NCBI RefSeq assembly: GCF_028826155.1
Contig: NZ_JAQGPN010000001.1
Location: forward strand, 1,617,501-1,681,500
Origin: Mesorhizobium shangrilense
Lineage (GTDB): Bacteria > Pseudomonadota > Alphaproteobacteria > Rhizobiales > Rhizobiaceae
DNA length: 64,000 nucleotides
Direction of reading: 5' to 3'
This document shows positions 17,490-25,789 of this stretch, in pieces. The position numbers and the translations under genes were made by a program. Every line of letters starts with the position of its first letter. The first letter of the stretch is position 1. The notes beneath the pieces were generated by a model. That model had not been told where the DNA came from and made no database searches. It saw nothing but the letters and a program-made list of their open reading frames with translations.

Positions 17490-19928
17490 TTACTCGCCAC
17501 CTATCGGAATTGAGAACCTACCGACACCGGCCGCTGGGAGGAAGCTCTTGATGACTTTCGCCACGTCCAGCTCCGATGCCTTCGTCTTGGTCATGACTGC
17601 CTTAACGCTGGCTCCCAGCCTCTGATCCAACTCCGCGGCCGAGAAGACGATCACCGCCGTCTCGGCGGGCAGGTCGGTGAGCAAGTCCAGCCCGGAACCG
17701 TCAGGCAGGCCGACGTCGAGGATAACCAGATCGAATTGGCTCTCCGCGGCCAGAAACTGCGCATCCTTGAGCGTCTTGGCGAAGGTGACCGAAACGTCCG
17801 GCCCCAATCCTGCCGACATCACCGCCAGGACGCTTTCGTCATCCTCGACGTGGAGGACCCGGGAGCGTCTATCGTCCGCACGCCTGGCGATCTTGCCCAG
17901 TGCGGCGTGCAGCCGCTCGGGATCCACGGGCTTTTCAAGCCAGTCGATGATGCCGACGGCCGATCCGTTGAGCGCCCGCTTCGCCTCGTCGGCGACTGCC
18001 GAGATCACGATCACGGGAATGTCGGGGAGGGCAGACGATTTGCGAATGTCTCGGAACAACGTGATGCCGGACTCGCCGGCGAGCCTGATGTCCAGCGTCA
18101 GAGCGACATAGTCGCGCGTCTGCAGGAGCATCTTCGCCGAGGCGATGTCGGGGGCAACATCGCTGGAAAAGCCGTCGGCATCCAGGAGGGCCGCGATCAT
18201 TCCGGAAATGTCGGCGTCATCCTCACAGATCAGCACACGGTTGCGTTCGTCGGAATGTGGCTGGCTGGACGGCGTCGCGGACGCGACCGCCTGCCCCGAC
18301 GCTTCGGGAAGATCGATGTGGAAGGCGGTGCCGTGGCCTTCCTGCGTTTCGAAGGCGATCGCGCCACCTAGTTTCTCGATGATTGCCTTGGCGATGCTCA
18401 GGCCAAGGCCGGTGCCGCCCTTGCCGCGCGTGCTGGATGCATCCGCCTGCTCGAACTTTCCGAAAACACGGGCGCGGAAAGCCTCCGGAATCCCGGCGCC
18501 GCGATCCACCACCGAGATCCGCAGCACTCCGCCGCTGCGGCGCGCGAGCCTGACGGTTACCGTATCGCCGACCGATGAGAACTTGATCGCGTTCGACAGA
18601 AGATTGCTCAGGACCTGGTGCAGCCGGTCGGGATCGATCGTAGCGCCGGCGCGGGGCGCGTCATCGACAAGCAGCAGCCTGACCTTCCGTTCGGGCATGT
18701 AGTTGGAGCTTGCGGCGATGGCCTGCTCGACAATGGGCCGAACGGCCATCGGCCGTAGTTCAAAAGCCACTTTCCCGGACTCGATCTTCTCCATATCCAG
18801 GATGTCGTTGATCAGGAGAACCAGCCGTTCGCTGTTGGTATGCGCAATCTTGACGAGGTTGCCGGCCTTGGCGGGCAGTTCTCCCGCAACGCCCGCCGCA
18901 ATCAGGCCGAGCGAACCGCGTATCGACGTCAGCGGCGTGCGCAGTTCGTGGCTGACCGTCGAGATGAACTCGTTCTTGAGCTGGGCGACGCGCTTCTGGT
19001 CAGAGATGTCGCGGTTGTAGGTGATGATCCCCACCACCCGACCTGTCTCGTCGGTAAACGGGGCCTTCACGGAGGTGAGCCACCCCTGGCTTCCGTCGGG
19101 AAACAGCGCCGGCTGTTCCAGACGCTGGACCTCGCCGCTTTGAAGCATGTCAATCTCGTCCTGCCTGAACCTCTGCGCCAGTTCGGTCGGGTAGAAGTCG
19201 AAATCGGTCTTGCCGATCAGCTCTTCTGCCGAGCCGGCGCGCATCAGGGAGGCGGTCGCAGGATTGGCTACAATGAAGCGCCCGTCGAGATCCTTCACGT
19301 TCAGGCAGTCGGGAAGCTCCCGCACCATGGCCCGGTAGATCAGATTGGCGGTCGCGAGCTCTCGTCGCCTTTGCATCCGATGAAGCAACGTGCCGATCAT
19401 CAGGGCGCTGACAAAGGCCAGCGAGGTCAGCGGGAGGACGGCGCGAGGGAAGAGGACGACCCGGGCTCCTTCGGGCAGCACCAGCAAGCCAAAGTACGCG
19501 CCAAACGCGACGGCAACGCCGAAACCGAAGATGTGGGTCATGGTCTTCTGACGAGACCGCACCAACCAGTAGCACGCCAGGCCGATGACCGAGGCGATCA
19601 GGATGCCGGTGACGCCGACGGCCACACCCGGGCCGCCGAGATAGAGGCGACAGATCAGGGCTGCGGACGCCGCAACGACAATTGCCGGCAGTCCGCCAAA
19701 GAATGCGGATGCCGCGAGCAGCGGCATCCGCAGATCGAAAAGGAAGCCATGCATGGGTTCCGCGATCGCCATGGAGATTGCCGCTCCCACGCCCATGATC
19801 AGGCCGAGGAAGACCGACTGCGTCGACCTGGAAAAATGCGCAGTGCGATCCGACAGAAGATCCCAGGCGACCACGAGGATCGAAACCAGGGCAAGGTTTG
19901 AAAGAAGCGTTTCCCAAATCGCGGCCAT
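17490..19928 (-). CDS. Hybrid histidine kinase: 5TM sensor, PAS, HisKA-HATPase and two receivers
   Basis: About 812 residues. An N-terminal multi-helix region (10-190) has the FDLRMPLLAASAFFGGLPAI and LICRLYLGG pattern of LytS-type 5TM receptor domains. A PAS domain follows (about 205-310), then HisKA with His327 in FISTVSHELRTPL, and HATPase with NLLSNAIKF (N box), DRGAGIP and GGTGLGLSI. Two C-terminal receivers have Asp613 (LTLDIRLAGESG) and Asp738 (VILDVGLPDGSG). It is the first gene of the minus-strand operon. A kinase with receivers but no HPt domain normally needs a separate HPt, and one is encoded at the far end of the locus. The ligand is unknown; PAS or 5TM sensing of a wall or glycan-derived signal is only a guess. 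Confidence 0.95.
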   Translation of the reverse strand: MAAIWETLLSNLALVSILVVAWDLLSDRTAHFSRSTQSVFLGLIMGVGAAISMAIAEPMHGFLFDLRMPLLAASAFFGGLPAIVVAASAALICRLYLGGPGVAVGVTGILIASVIGLACYWLVRSRQKTMTHIFGFGVAVAFGAYFGLLVLPEGARVVLFPRAVLPLTSLAFVSALMIGTLLHRMQRRRELATANLIYRAMVRELPDCLNVKDLDGRFIVANPATASLMRAGSAEELIGKTDFDFYPTELAQRFRQDEIDMLQSGEVQRLEQPALFPDGSQGWLTSVKAPFTDETGRVVGIITYNRDISDQKRVAQLKNEFISTVSHELRTPLTSIRGSLGLIAAGVAGELPAKAGNLVKIAHTNSERLVLLINDILDMEKIESGKVAFELRPMAVRPIVEQAIAASSNYMPERKVRLLLVDDAPRAGATIDPDRLHQVLSNLLSNAIKFSSVGDTVTVRLARRSGGVLRISVVDRGAGIPEAFRARVFGKFEQADASSTRGKGGTGLGLSIAKAIIEKLGGAIAFETQEGHGTAFHIDLPEASGQAVASATPSSQPHSDERNRVLICEDDADISGMIAALLDADGFSSDVAPDIASAKMLLQTRDYVALTLDIRLAGESGITLFRDIRKSSALPDIPVIVISAVADEAKRALNGSAVGIIDWLEKPVDPERLHAALGKIARRADDRRSRVLHVEDDESVLAVMSAGLGPDVSVTFAKTLKDAQFLAAESQFDLVILDVGLPDGSGLDLLTDLPAETAVIVFSAAELDQRLGASVKAVMTKTKASELDVAKVIKSFLPAAGVGRFSIPIGGE

Positions 19929-20166
19929 GCCGGGCTCCAGATGGTGTTCCCCTCACGTAGCGGACTAAAGCCTACCGACCTCTAAAGATCGAGGACACTG
20001 TCCTCCGGCCCGCTGGACCAGCCGCAGTTCATGCTTCAAAAGGCCGGGGGGCATGCCGTCTGCGCTCGGCGCTCATTGGAGCCGGATCTCCGGCCCGTCT
20101 CCCGCATCGCAAGGAAGAGCTCAGTTGGATCGAGGTTGCCCTGCGATCAGATTGCGCGGCTGATGA

Positions 20167-22053
20167 TCAGGCCGATTGGCTTGCATCGACTTGACCCGGT
20201 GCATCCGTGCGCTCCCTGATCGGAGTGATCCAGCCATCGCGCAACGGCGCGTCGATTTCGCAGACAAGCCCCTTTGCTGCATAGTCGATCCGAACCTCGC
20301 CACCCAGCTGCACGGACAACAATCCTTCGACCAGCCGAGACCCAAAGCCCTTGTGGCTTGGAATGTGCACGGCCGGACCGCCGCGCTCGGTCCAGGAAAG
20401 CGAAAGCCGCGGGCTGTCGTCATCCATGATGCTCCACCGGATGCTGACTTGCCCTGAGGGAACGGACAGGGCGCCATACTTGGCGGCATTGGTCGCGAGT
20501 TCATGTAGCGCAAGCGAGAAGGGAAGCACCACTTCGGATGGCAACCGCAACCGAGGCCCGCCGATCTCGAAGTTTCCCCTGTCGTAGGGGGATAGGACTT
20601 CAGCGATGAGAGCCGAGAGTTCGGCTCCGCTCCAGCTCTCGGCCGTCAGCAGGTCATGCGCCCTGGCCAGCGCGAGAAGACGTGCATCGAACGCCGCTCT
20701 CGCGAGCCTATGTTCCTCGTCCCGGAATGTCTGCATGGCTATTGCCCGCACCGTGGCAAGTACGTTCTTCACCCGGTGCTTCAGTTCGTTCATGAGGACG
20801 CGCTGAAGGCGCTCCGCTTCCTTGCGGGCCCTGATGTCGCGCGCGATTTTCGATGCACCCACGACCTTTCCGGCGGCGTCTCGAACGGGCGAGACCGTGA
20901 GCGAGACGTCCACGTTGGTCCTGTTCTTGTGCAGACGTTGCGTATCGTAGGGATCGACGCGCTCTCCGCGACGAATCCGGGCAAGTATCGCGTGTTCTTC
21001 CTGTGACCTGTCTGCCGGAAGAATGATCGAGACCGGTTGCCCGATGACCTCCTCGGCTGAAAAACCGTAAAGACGTTCGGCTCCCTCGTTCCAGCTGGTT
21101 ATTCTTGCATCGAGGTCGATGCTCATGATGGCGTCGTCCGACGAGGCAACGATCGCGGCGAGTCGCAGCAGCATTTCCTCCGCCTGCTTGCGTTCGGTGA
21201 TTTCGATGACGACACCCGGAAACCGTTCGGGCTGCCCTTGGTCGTCATACAGGCACTCACCGCGGGCTTCGATCCAGCGGATCTGACCGTCACGGTGGAG
21301 CAGCCGATACTCCTGGACATACTTCGCGCCTGTCGCAATCGTATGGTCAACGGCCGCCCCGACCCGCTCCCGATCTTCAGGATGGATGCCGACCATGTAC
21401 TCTGCGATCGGAGCGCCCTTCTCGCCCTTGTCGGGATCGACCGAGAACATCGCCGCAAACCGATCGTCAGAATAGAATGTGTCGGACTTGATGTGCCAGT
21501 CGAACGTGCCGAGCATTCCTGATGCGTCCAGCGCATAGGACAAGCGCTCCTGCGTTTTGGTAAGCTCCCGCTGGGCAAGGACCCGCTCGGTCGTTTCATT
21601 CACTATGCAGAACACCCCCCGCACCAGCCCCGCTTCGTCGCGAACCGGTGAGTAGGAAATGTCGAAGAACACGTCCTCGGGATAGCCCCGCCGCTCGATG
21701 TAGAAGGGGCGGTCCTTCGCGTACATGGTTTCGCCCCGCTCGAAGACCCGCAGCAGCAGGGGCTCCAGGTCGTCCCATAGTTCCGACCAACTCTCCCGGG
21801 CAGGCCGACCGAGCGCCCGGGGATGCTTGTCTCCGATCGTCGGAGCGTATGCGTCGTTGTAGAGGGCCAGGAACTCCGGCCCCCAGAATATCACGATCTG
21901 AGCTTTGGAAGGCAGAACCAGATCCACCGTGACCCGCAGGCAGGACGGCCATTCGGCCATCGACCCCAAACTGGTGCTTGCCCAGTCATGGGTCCGGATG
22001 AGTTCCGCCATGTCGGCAGTCGGGCGCGAAGTCTCGATATCCACCACCACCAC
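20167..22053 (-). CDS. PAS-containing HWE-family sensor histidine kinase
   Basis: About 628 residues. Three PAS/PAS-like modules are seen: residues about 25-160 (ending VNETTERVLAQ), 170-290 (ending GVVIEITERKQAEE) and 300-410 (DAIMSIDLDARITSWNEGAERLYG to ARDIRARKEAERLQ). The kinase core has MNELKHRVKNVLATV with His426 and ALHELATNAAKYGAL, which are HWE/HisKA_2-type features. There is no membrane helix, so it is a soluble sensor, possibly of light, oxygen or redox, but no flavin-binding LOV cysteine motif is seen. The start is among consecutive GTG codons; 22053 follows AAGGGG. No response regulator lies beside it. In this order such kinases often act in general-stress or light signalling. 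Confidence 0.92.
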   Translation of the reverse strand: MVVVDIETSRPTADMAELIRTHDWASTSLGSMAEWPSCLRVTVDLVLPSKAQIVIFWGPEFLALYNDAYAPTIGDKHPRALGRPARESWSELWDDLEPLLLRVFERGETMYAKDRPFYIERRGYPEDVFFDISYSPVRDEAGLVRGVFCIVNETTERVLAQRELTKTQERLSYALDASGMLGTFDWHIKSDTFYSDDRFAAMFSVDPDKGEKGAPIAEYMVGIHPEDRERVGAAVDHTIATGAKYVQEYRLLHRDGQIRWIEARGECLYDDQGQPERFPGVVIEITERKQAEEMLLRLAAIVASSDDAIMSIDLDARITSWNEGAERLYGFSAEEVIGQPVSIILPADRSQEEHAILARIRRGERVDPYDTQRLHKNRTNVDVSLTVSPVRDAAGKVVGASKIARDIRARKEAERLQRVLMNELKHRVKNVLATVRAIAMQTFRDEEHRLARAAFDARLLALARAHDLLTAESWSGAELSALIAEVLSPYDRGNFEIGGPRLRLPSEVVLPFSLALHELATNAAKYGALSVPSGQVSIRWSIMDDDSPRLSLSWTERGGPAVHIPSHKGFGSRLVEGLLSVQLGGEVRIDYAAKGLVCEIDAPLRDGWITPIRERTDAPGQVDASQSA

Positions 22054-22190
22054 GAACCCCTTACTTCACTAATGGACTCATGTAGCACAGTTCCAGGCCG
22101 TAACATGCGATGACGGGCGTTTTCGGTGTGTGTGGCCAAGCTGGATCGCGCCGCCGAGGCCGAGACTTCGAGACCGGGTAGGCGAGGGCC

Positions 22191-23579
22191 TCACACCTCG
22201 TGCAGATAGAGGTGGTAGTCGAGCTCGCTCACCGTCCGCGCGACGCGCAGGTATTCGCTCTCCTTGATGGCGGTGAAGGTGCGGTGAAGGTCTGTACCGA
22301 GCGCCGTCTTCAGGAAGTCGGACGCCTTGGCCGCCTCGATGGCGCTGCGCCAGTCGGCCGGCATCAGGCCGCGCGATGCATCGGCCGCCTCGTAACCGTT
22401 GCCGGTGGTCTCCGGACCGGGATCGAGCCGCTCGTCCATACCCTTGGCGATGCCGCCAAGCACTGTTGCCGCGACGAGATACGGATTGGCGTCGACGCCG
22501 GACGGACGATGCTCGATGCGCCGGTTCTTCGCGTCACCCGCCGGCACGCGTAGCGCAACCGATCGGTTGTTGACGCCCCAGGTCGGCGCGATCGGGGCGT
22601 AGGATTGCGAAACGAAGCGCCGCCACGAATTGGCGTGGGGCGCAAACACCAGCATGGATTCGGCCATGGTCGCGGAAAGGCCGCCGAGGGCGTGCAGCAG
22701 GTTGGACGACCAGGCACCCTCCTTCGCTTCGGTGAACACGTTTCGCCCGGCATCGTCGAGAAGGGAGACGTGCAGGTGCATGCCGGAGCCGGCATACTTC
22801 TCGATCGGCTTGGCCATGAAGCAGGCGGTGACGCCGTGGCGGCGGGCCTGCGCGCGGACCAACCGCTTCAGCATGATCAGGTCGTCGGCGGCGCGCAGGA
22901 TGTCCTTGCGATAGTTGAGGGTAAGCTCGTACTGCCCCGGAGCATATTCCGAGATGATCGTCTCGGCCGGTATGCCCTGCAGGCGTGCTGCGGCGTAGAT
23001 GTCCGAGAAGAGCGGCTCCATGCCGTGCAGGTGGTCGACGGAGTAGACCTCGGTCTTGCCGCTGGCGCGACCGTCGAGGATGGCGCGGGCGGGCTGGCCC
23101 TTGCCGTCGGAGTCCCGGTCGTTCGACAAGAGGAAGAATTCGAGTTCGAAGGCGCCGGCGGGGTGCAGGCCCTTCGCCGCGAACTCTTCGACCTGCCGCT
23201 GCAGGGCGTGGCGCGGGTCCGAGGTCATCGGCTGGCTGTCGAGATGGTACATGCCCATCAGGACCTGTCCGCGCGCCGGGCTGGTGCCGTGCAGGGGCGT
23301 GAGCGTGCCGGGGATGGGCCATGCGCGGAGGTCGCCGTCGCCGGAATCCCAGATCAGGCCGGTCTCGTGCACGTCCTCGCCGGTTATGTCGAGGCCAAGG
23401 ATGGAGATCGGCATGTGCCGGCCGTTCTCGTAGACCGCCTTCAGTTCGTGCCGGCGGATGATCTTGCCGCGGCCCACTCCGTTGGTGTCGGTCAGCACTA
23501 TGTCGAACGCTTCGATGTCGGGATGCGCGTCGAGAAAGTCGGCCGCTTCCTGGAGGGTCGAGCCGGAAGGTGAGGTCAT
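22191..23579 (-). CDS. Glutamine-synthetase-family ligase (gamma-glutamyl amide synthetase type)
   Basis: About 462 residues from ATG 23579. GS-fold motifs are TDTNGVGRGKIIRR in the N-terminal beta-grasp, GAFELEFFLL (metal ligands), YAPGQYELTLNYRKD, GSGMHLHVSLLD, APTWGVNNRSVALRVPAG and RIEHRPSGVDANPYLVAA. The adenylylation-site region of true GlnA is missing, placing it with gamma-glutamylpolyamine/ethanolamide synthetases (PuuA-like) that use ATP to link glutamate to an amine. A class III aminotransferase lies upstream on the same strand and a C26 gamma-glutamyl hydrolase is 10 kb away, consistent with a gamma-glutamylated amine pathway. The exact amine cannot be read from sequence. Confidence 0.92.
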   Translation of the reverse strand: MTSPSGSTLQEAADFLDAHPDIEAFDIVLTDTNGVGRGKIIRRHELKAVYENGRHMPISILGLDITGEDVHETGLIWDSGDGDLRAWPIPGTLTPLHGTSPARGQVLMGMYHLDSQPMTSDPRHALQRQVEEFAAKGLHPAGAFELEFFLLSNDRDSDGKGQPARAILDGRASGKTEVYSVDHLHGMEPLFSDIYAAARLQGIPAETIISEYAPGQYELTLNYRKDILRAADDLIMLKRLVRAQARRHGVTACFMAKPIEKYAGSGMHLHVSLLDDAGRNVFTEAKEGAWSSNLLHALGGLSATMAESMLVFAPHANSWRRFVSQSYAPIAPTWGVNNRSVALRVPAGDAKNRRIEHRPSGVDANPYLVAATVLGGIAKGMDERLDPGPETTGNGYEAADASRGLMPADWRSAIEAAKASDFLKTALGTDLHRTFTAIKESEYLRVARTVSELDYHLYLHEV

Positions 23580-23599
23580 GATGTCAACTCGCGAAACAA

Positions 23600-23688
23600 C
23601 CCCCTGACCCGGCCTCCGCGTCGCCAGCCAGTTTCCTATCCCGGTGGGAGAAAGACAGAAGCCAGGCGACGGAGGCCGGGTCAGGGGG
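23600..23688. repeat. Long near-perfect inverted repeat between two minus-strand genes
   Basis: Left arm 23600-23625 and right arm 23665-23688 are reverse complements over 24 positions, with one two-base (GC) insertion in the left arm. The central loop is 39 bases. The arms contain CCCCCTGACCCGGCCTCCG and its complement. It fills most of the gap between the aminotransferase and the glutamine-synthetase-like gene. It has no T-run, so it is not a simple terminator; it could be a palindromic intergenic repeat, a cruciform or an mRNA processing/stability hairpin that separates expression of the two genes. Confidence 0.85.
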
Positions 23689-23715
23689 CCTTGGGTACTC
23701 AGCCTCGCATTGACA

Positions 23716-25092
23716 TCATACGGCCAGCATTTCTGCAACCTCGCCGAACGCCGCGACCAGCCGGTCGACCTGTCGTCGCGTGGTAGCCGGCGAAACGAGC
23801 ATCATGTTGTGGAACGGGGCGATCAGTACGCCGCGGTTGACCAACGCGACATGGATCGCGGCCTCCAGGTCCGGACGATGCGCGGCCTCCGCCTCGCTGC
23901 CGTTGCGCAGCGGACCCGGCGCGCAGATGAACTCGACGCGGGCGCCGACGCGGGCCACGTGCCACGGGAGGGCGTTGGCTTCGATTGCGCGGGAGAGCCC
24001 TGCCGTGAGCCGCGCGGCGAGCGCGTCCATATGCGCATAGTTCGCCTCGGTCATCACCTCTTCCAGCGTTGCCCGCATGGCCGCGAACTGCAGCGGATTG
24101 GCCGACAGCGTCGTGCCCATGCCCGAGTAGCCGGGCTCCTTGGCCAGATTATAGGCACGATAGCGCGCCGCAACCTCGTCGCTCATGCCCCAGATCGACG
24201 CCGGCACGCCGCCAGCGACCGGCTTGCCCAGCACGAACAGGTCCGGTTCGAGGCCGTGCCTGCGCGTATAGCCGCCGACGGCGGTCGAGACCGTGTGGGT
24301 CTCGTCGATCAGGAGCAGCGTGCCGGTGTCGCGCGTCAGCCGGCGCAGGCCGTCGTGGAAACCAGGATCGGGCAGCACCATGCAGCTGTTGGTCAGCACC
24401 GGTTCGGTGATCACGCAGGCGACGTCGCCTTCGGCAAGTGCAGCTTCCAGCGCCGCAAGGTCGTTGAACTCGACGATTTTCGTATTCCGGGTCAGGTCGC
24501 GGAACTCACCGGCAAGCCCCGGCCGATTGGCCGGCCTGCCGTCGACCAGCCGTACCATCGTCTCATCCACCGAGCCGTGGTAGCAGCCGTTGAAGACTAG
24601 GATCTTCGGCCGCCCAGTGATGGCCCGGGCGACGCGCAGGGCAAAGCGGTTGGCGTCGGTGGCCGTCGTGGCGATCTGCCAATGCGGCAGGCCGAACCGC
24701 TCAACCAGCAGCGCGCCCAGCGCGAGCGCGTCCTCGGACGGCAGCATGTAGGTCAGGCCGCGGCCCGCCTGTCGCCGTATCGCCCGCGCGACCGGAGGCG
24801 GGGAGTGGCCGAACATCGAGCCGGTGTCGCCGAGGCAGAAATCGTCCAGCCGGTTGCCATCGATGTCGACGATGGTGGCGCCCCGCGCGCGGTCGACGAC
24901 GATCGGGAAGGGCGTGGGCCAGTCGGTCATCCAGTGCATGGGCACGCCGCCGAAGAAGCCGGCGATGCCGTTGCCGATGGCCGCTTCGGATTTCGGCCGG
25001 GCACGCCGGAACGTCTCAGCTTCGCGCTTGCGCAACTCACGCACCTTGCGGTCGAGCGCCGCGCCCGCCGCCGAATTGTCTGCCATGTCCAT
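23716..25092 (-). CDS. Class III PLP-dependent aminotransferase (GSA-aminomutase-like)
   Basis: About 458 residues. ATG 25092 has GGAGA five bases upstream; an upstream in-frame Met lacks this. Fold-type I, class III features are DIDGNRLDDFCLGDTGSMFGH, TTATDANRFALRVARA, FNGCYHGSVDE, LLIDETHTV with the cofactor Asp replaced in context by the ET motif, and LFVLGKPVAGGVPA containing the PLP lysine. The pattern is closest to glutamate-1-semialdehyde aminomutase-like transaminases that are found in catabolic operons rather than to HemL itself. It precedes the GS-like gene on the same strand, and the pair probably forms an amine-degradation unit interrupted by a large hairpin. Confidence 0.9.
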   Translation of the reverse strand: MDMADNSAAGAALDRKVRELRKREAETFRRARPKSEAAIGNGIAGFFGGVPMHWMTDWPTPFPIVVDRARGATIVDIDGNRLDDFCLGDTGSMFGHSPPPVARAIRRQAGRGLTYMLPSEDALALGALLVERFGLPHWQIATTATDANRFALRVARAITGRPKILVFNGCYHGSVDETMVRLVDGRPANRPGLAGEFRDLTRNTKIVEFNDLAALEAALAEGDVACVITEPVLTNSCMVLPDPGFHDGLRRLTRDTGTLLLIDETHTVSTAVGGYTRRHGLEPDLFVLGKPVAGGVPASIWGMSDEVAARYRAYNLAKEPGYSGMGTTLSANPLQFAAMRATLEEVMTEANYAHMDALAARLTAGLSRAIEANALPWHVARVGARVEFICAPGPLRNGSEAEAAHRPDLEAAIHVALVNRGVLIAPFHNMMLVSPATTRRQVDRLVAAFGEVAEMLAV

Positions 25093-25210
25093 GCCCGTCT
25101 CCAGTCGCTGCATTGTAACGGGGCGGGCGCGGCCGCTGCAATCGGCAGACATCGAGCGGAAACAGGACTATGGGAGAGGGCGCACGACGATCTGTTTGAG
25201 GGGGCCCTGC

Positions 25211-25663
25211 ATGCGCGCATCGATCTTCGCCATCGCCATTCTATCCGGAGTCTTGCCGGCCGCCGCCTCGGGCGGGCTGGACTGCGGCGCGAAAGACAAG
25301 AAGGTCGAGTTCAACCTGCATGCCGGGGTCTCGCGCGGCATGGGAAGCGCGATCTTTGCGTTCGAGAGCACCGTCAAGATCAACGATCAGTCGATCGCGG
25401 AGGATCTTCGCAAGACCGGCTTCTCGAGGGAAGACGTTGCCCAATACTGGTTGGACGGCAAGGACCTGCGGCTCAACCTCTACCGCGAGCGCGAGGGCGA
25501 CAAGCCGCACGGCTATGTCGAACTCGTGATCTATACCCAATCCGAGGGCGACGAGATCGGATATGGCGGAACCTATGAACTGACCGTCTATGACGGCGTC
25601 GGCGACAATGCCGAGCCCAAGGAGGCGACGTTCAAGGGCGAGGTGGGTTGTTCAGTGGAGTGA
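25211..25663 (+). CDS. Small secreted protein of unknown function
   Basis: About 150 residues. ATG 25211 follows a strong GAGGGGG site. A signal peptide (MRASIFAIAILSGVLPAAASG) precedes a mature part with two cysteines, one near each end (LDCGAKDK and GEVGCSVE), probably disulfide-bonded, and a beta-rich middle (KVEFNLHAGVSRG, LRLNLYRERE, HGYVELVIYTQSEGDE, GTYELTVYDG). No family was recognised. It is transcribed divergently from the aminotransferase and ends at two intergenic hairpins that separate it from the convergent WD40 gene. Confidence 0.8.
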   Translation: MRASIFAIAILSGVLPAAASGGLDCGAKDKKVEFNLHAGVSRGMGSAIFAFESTVKINDQSIAEDLRKTGFSREDVAQYWLDGKDLRLNLYREREGDKPHGYVELVIYTQSEGDEIGYGGTYELTVYDGVGDNAEPKEATFKGEVGCSVE

Positions 25664-25697
25664 CATAGCGGGAGGCGCGCTTGGCTAAGCGGCTCTT

Positions 25698-25766
25698 GGG
25701 CGGTCCCGCTGCCTCCGGCAGCTCCCGCCCGTTCGACGCCTTTCATCGTGCCACCGGCACGATGAA
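25698..25766. repeat. Two adjacent hairpins between convergent genes
   Basis: 25698-25730 forms an interrupted stem (GGGCGG...CCCGCCC outside, GCTGCC TCC GGCAGC inside). 25742-25766 is a perfect 11-base stem (TTCATCGTGCC / GGCACGATGAA) with loop ACC. They lie between the ends of the secreted-protein gene (plus) and the WD40 gene (minus). Neither has a T-run, but their location suggests bidirectional transcript-end stabilisation or termination; a REP-like repeat is an alternative. Confidence 0.7.
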
Positions 25767-25789
25767 TTCGCCTTTGACGGACCGACGTC

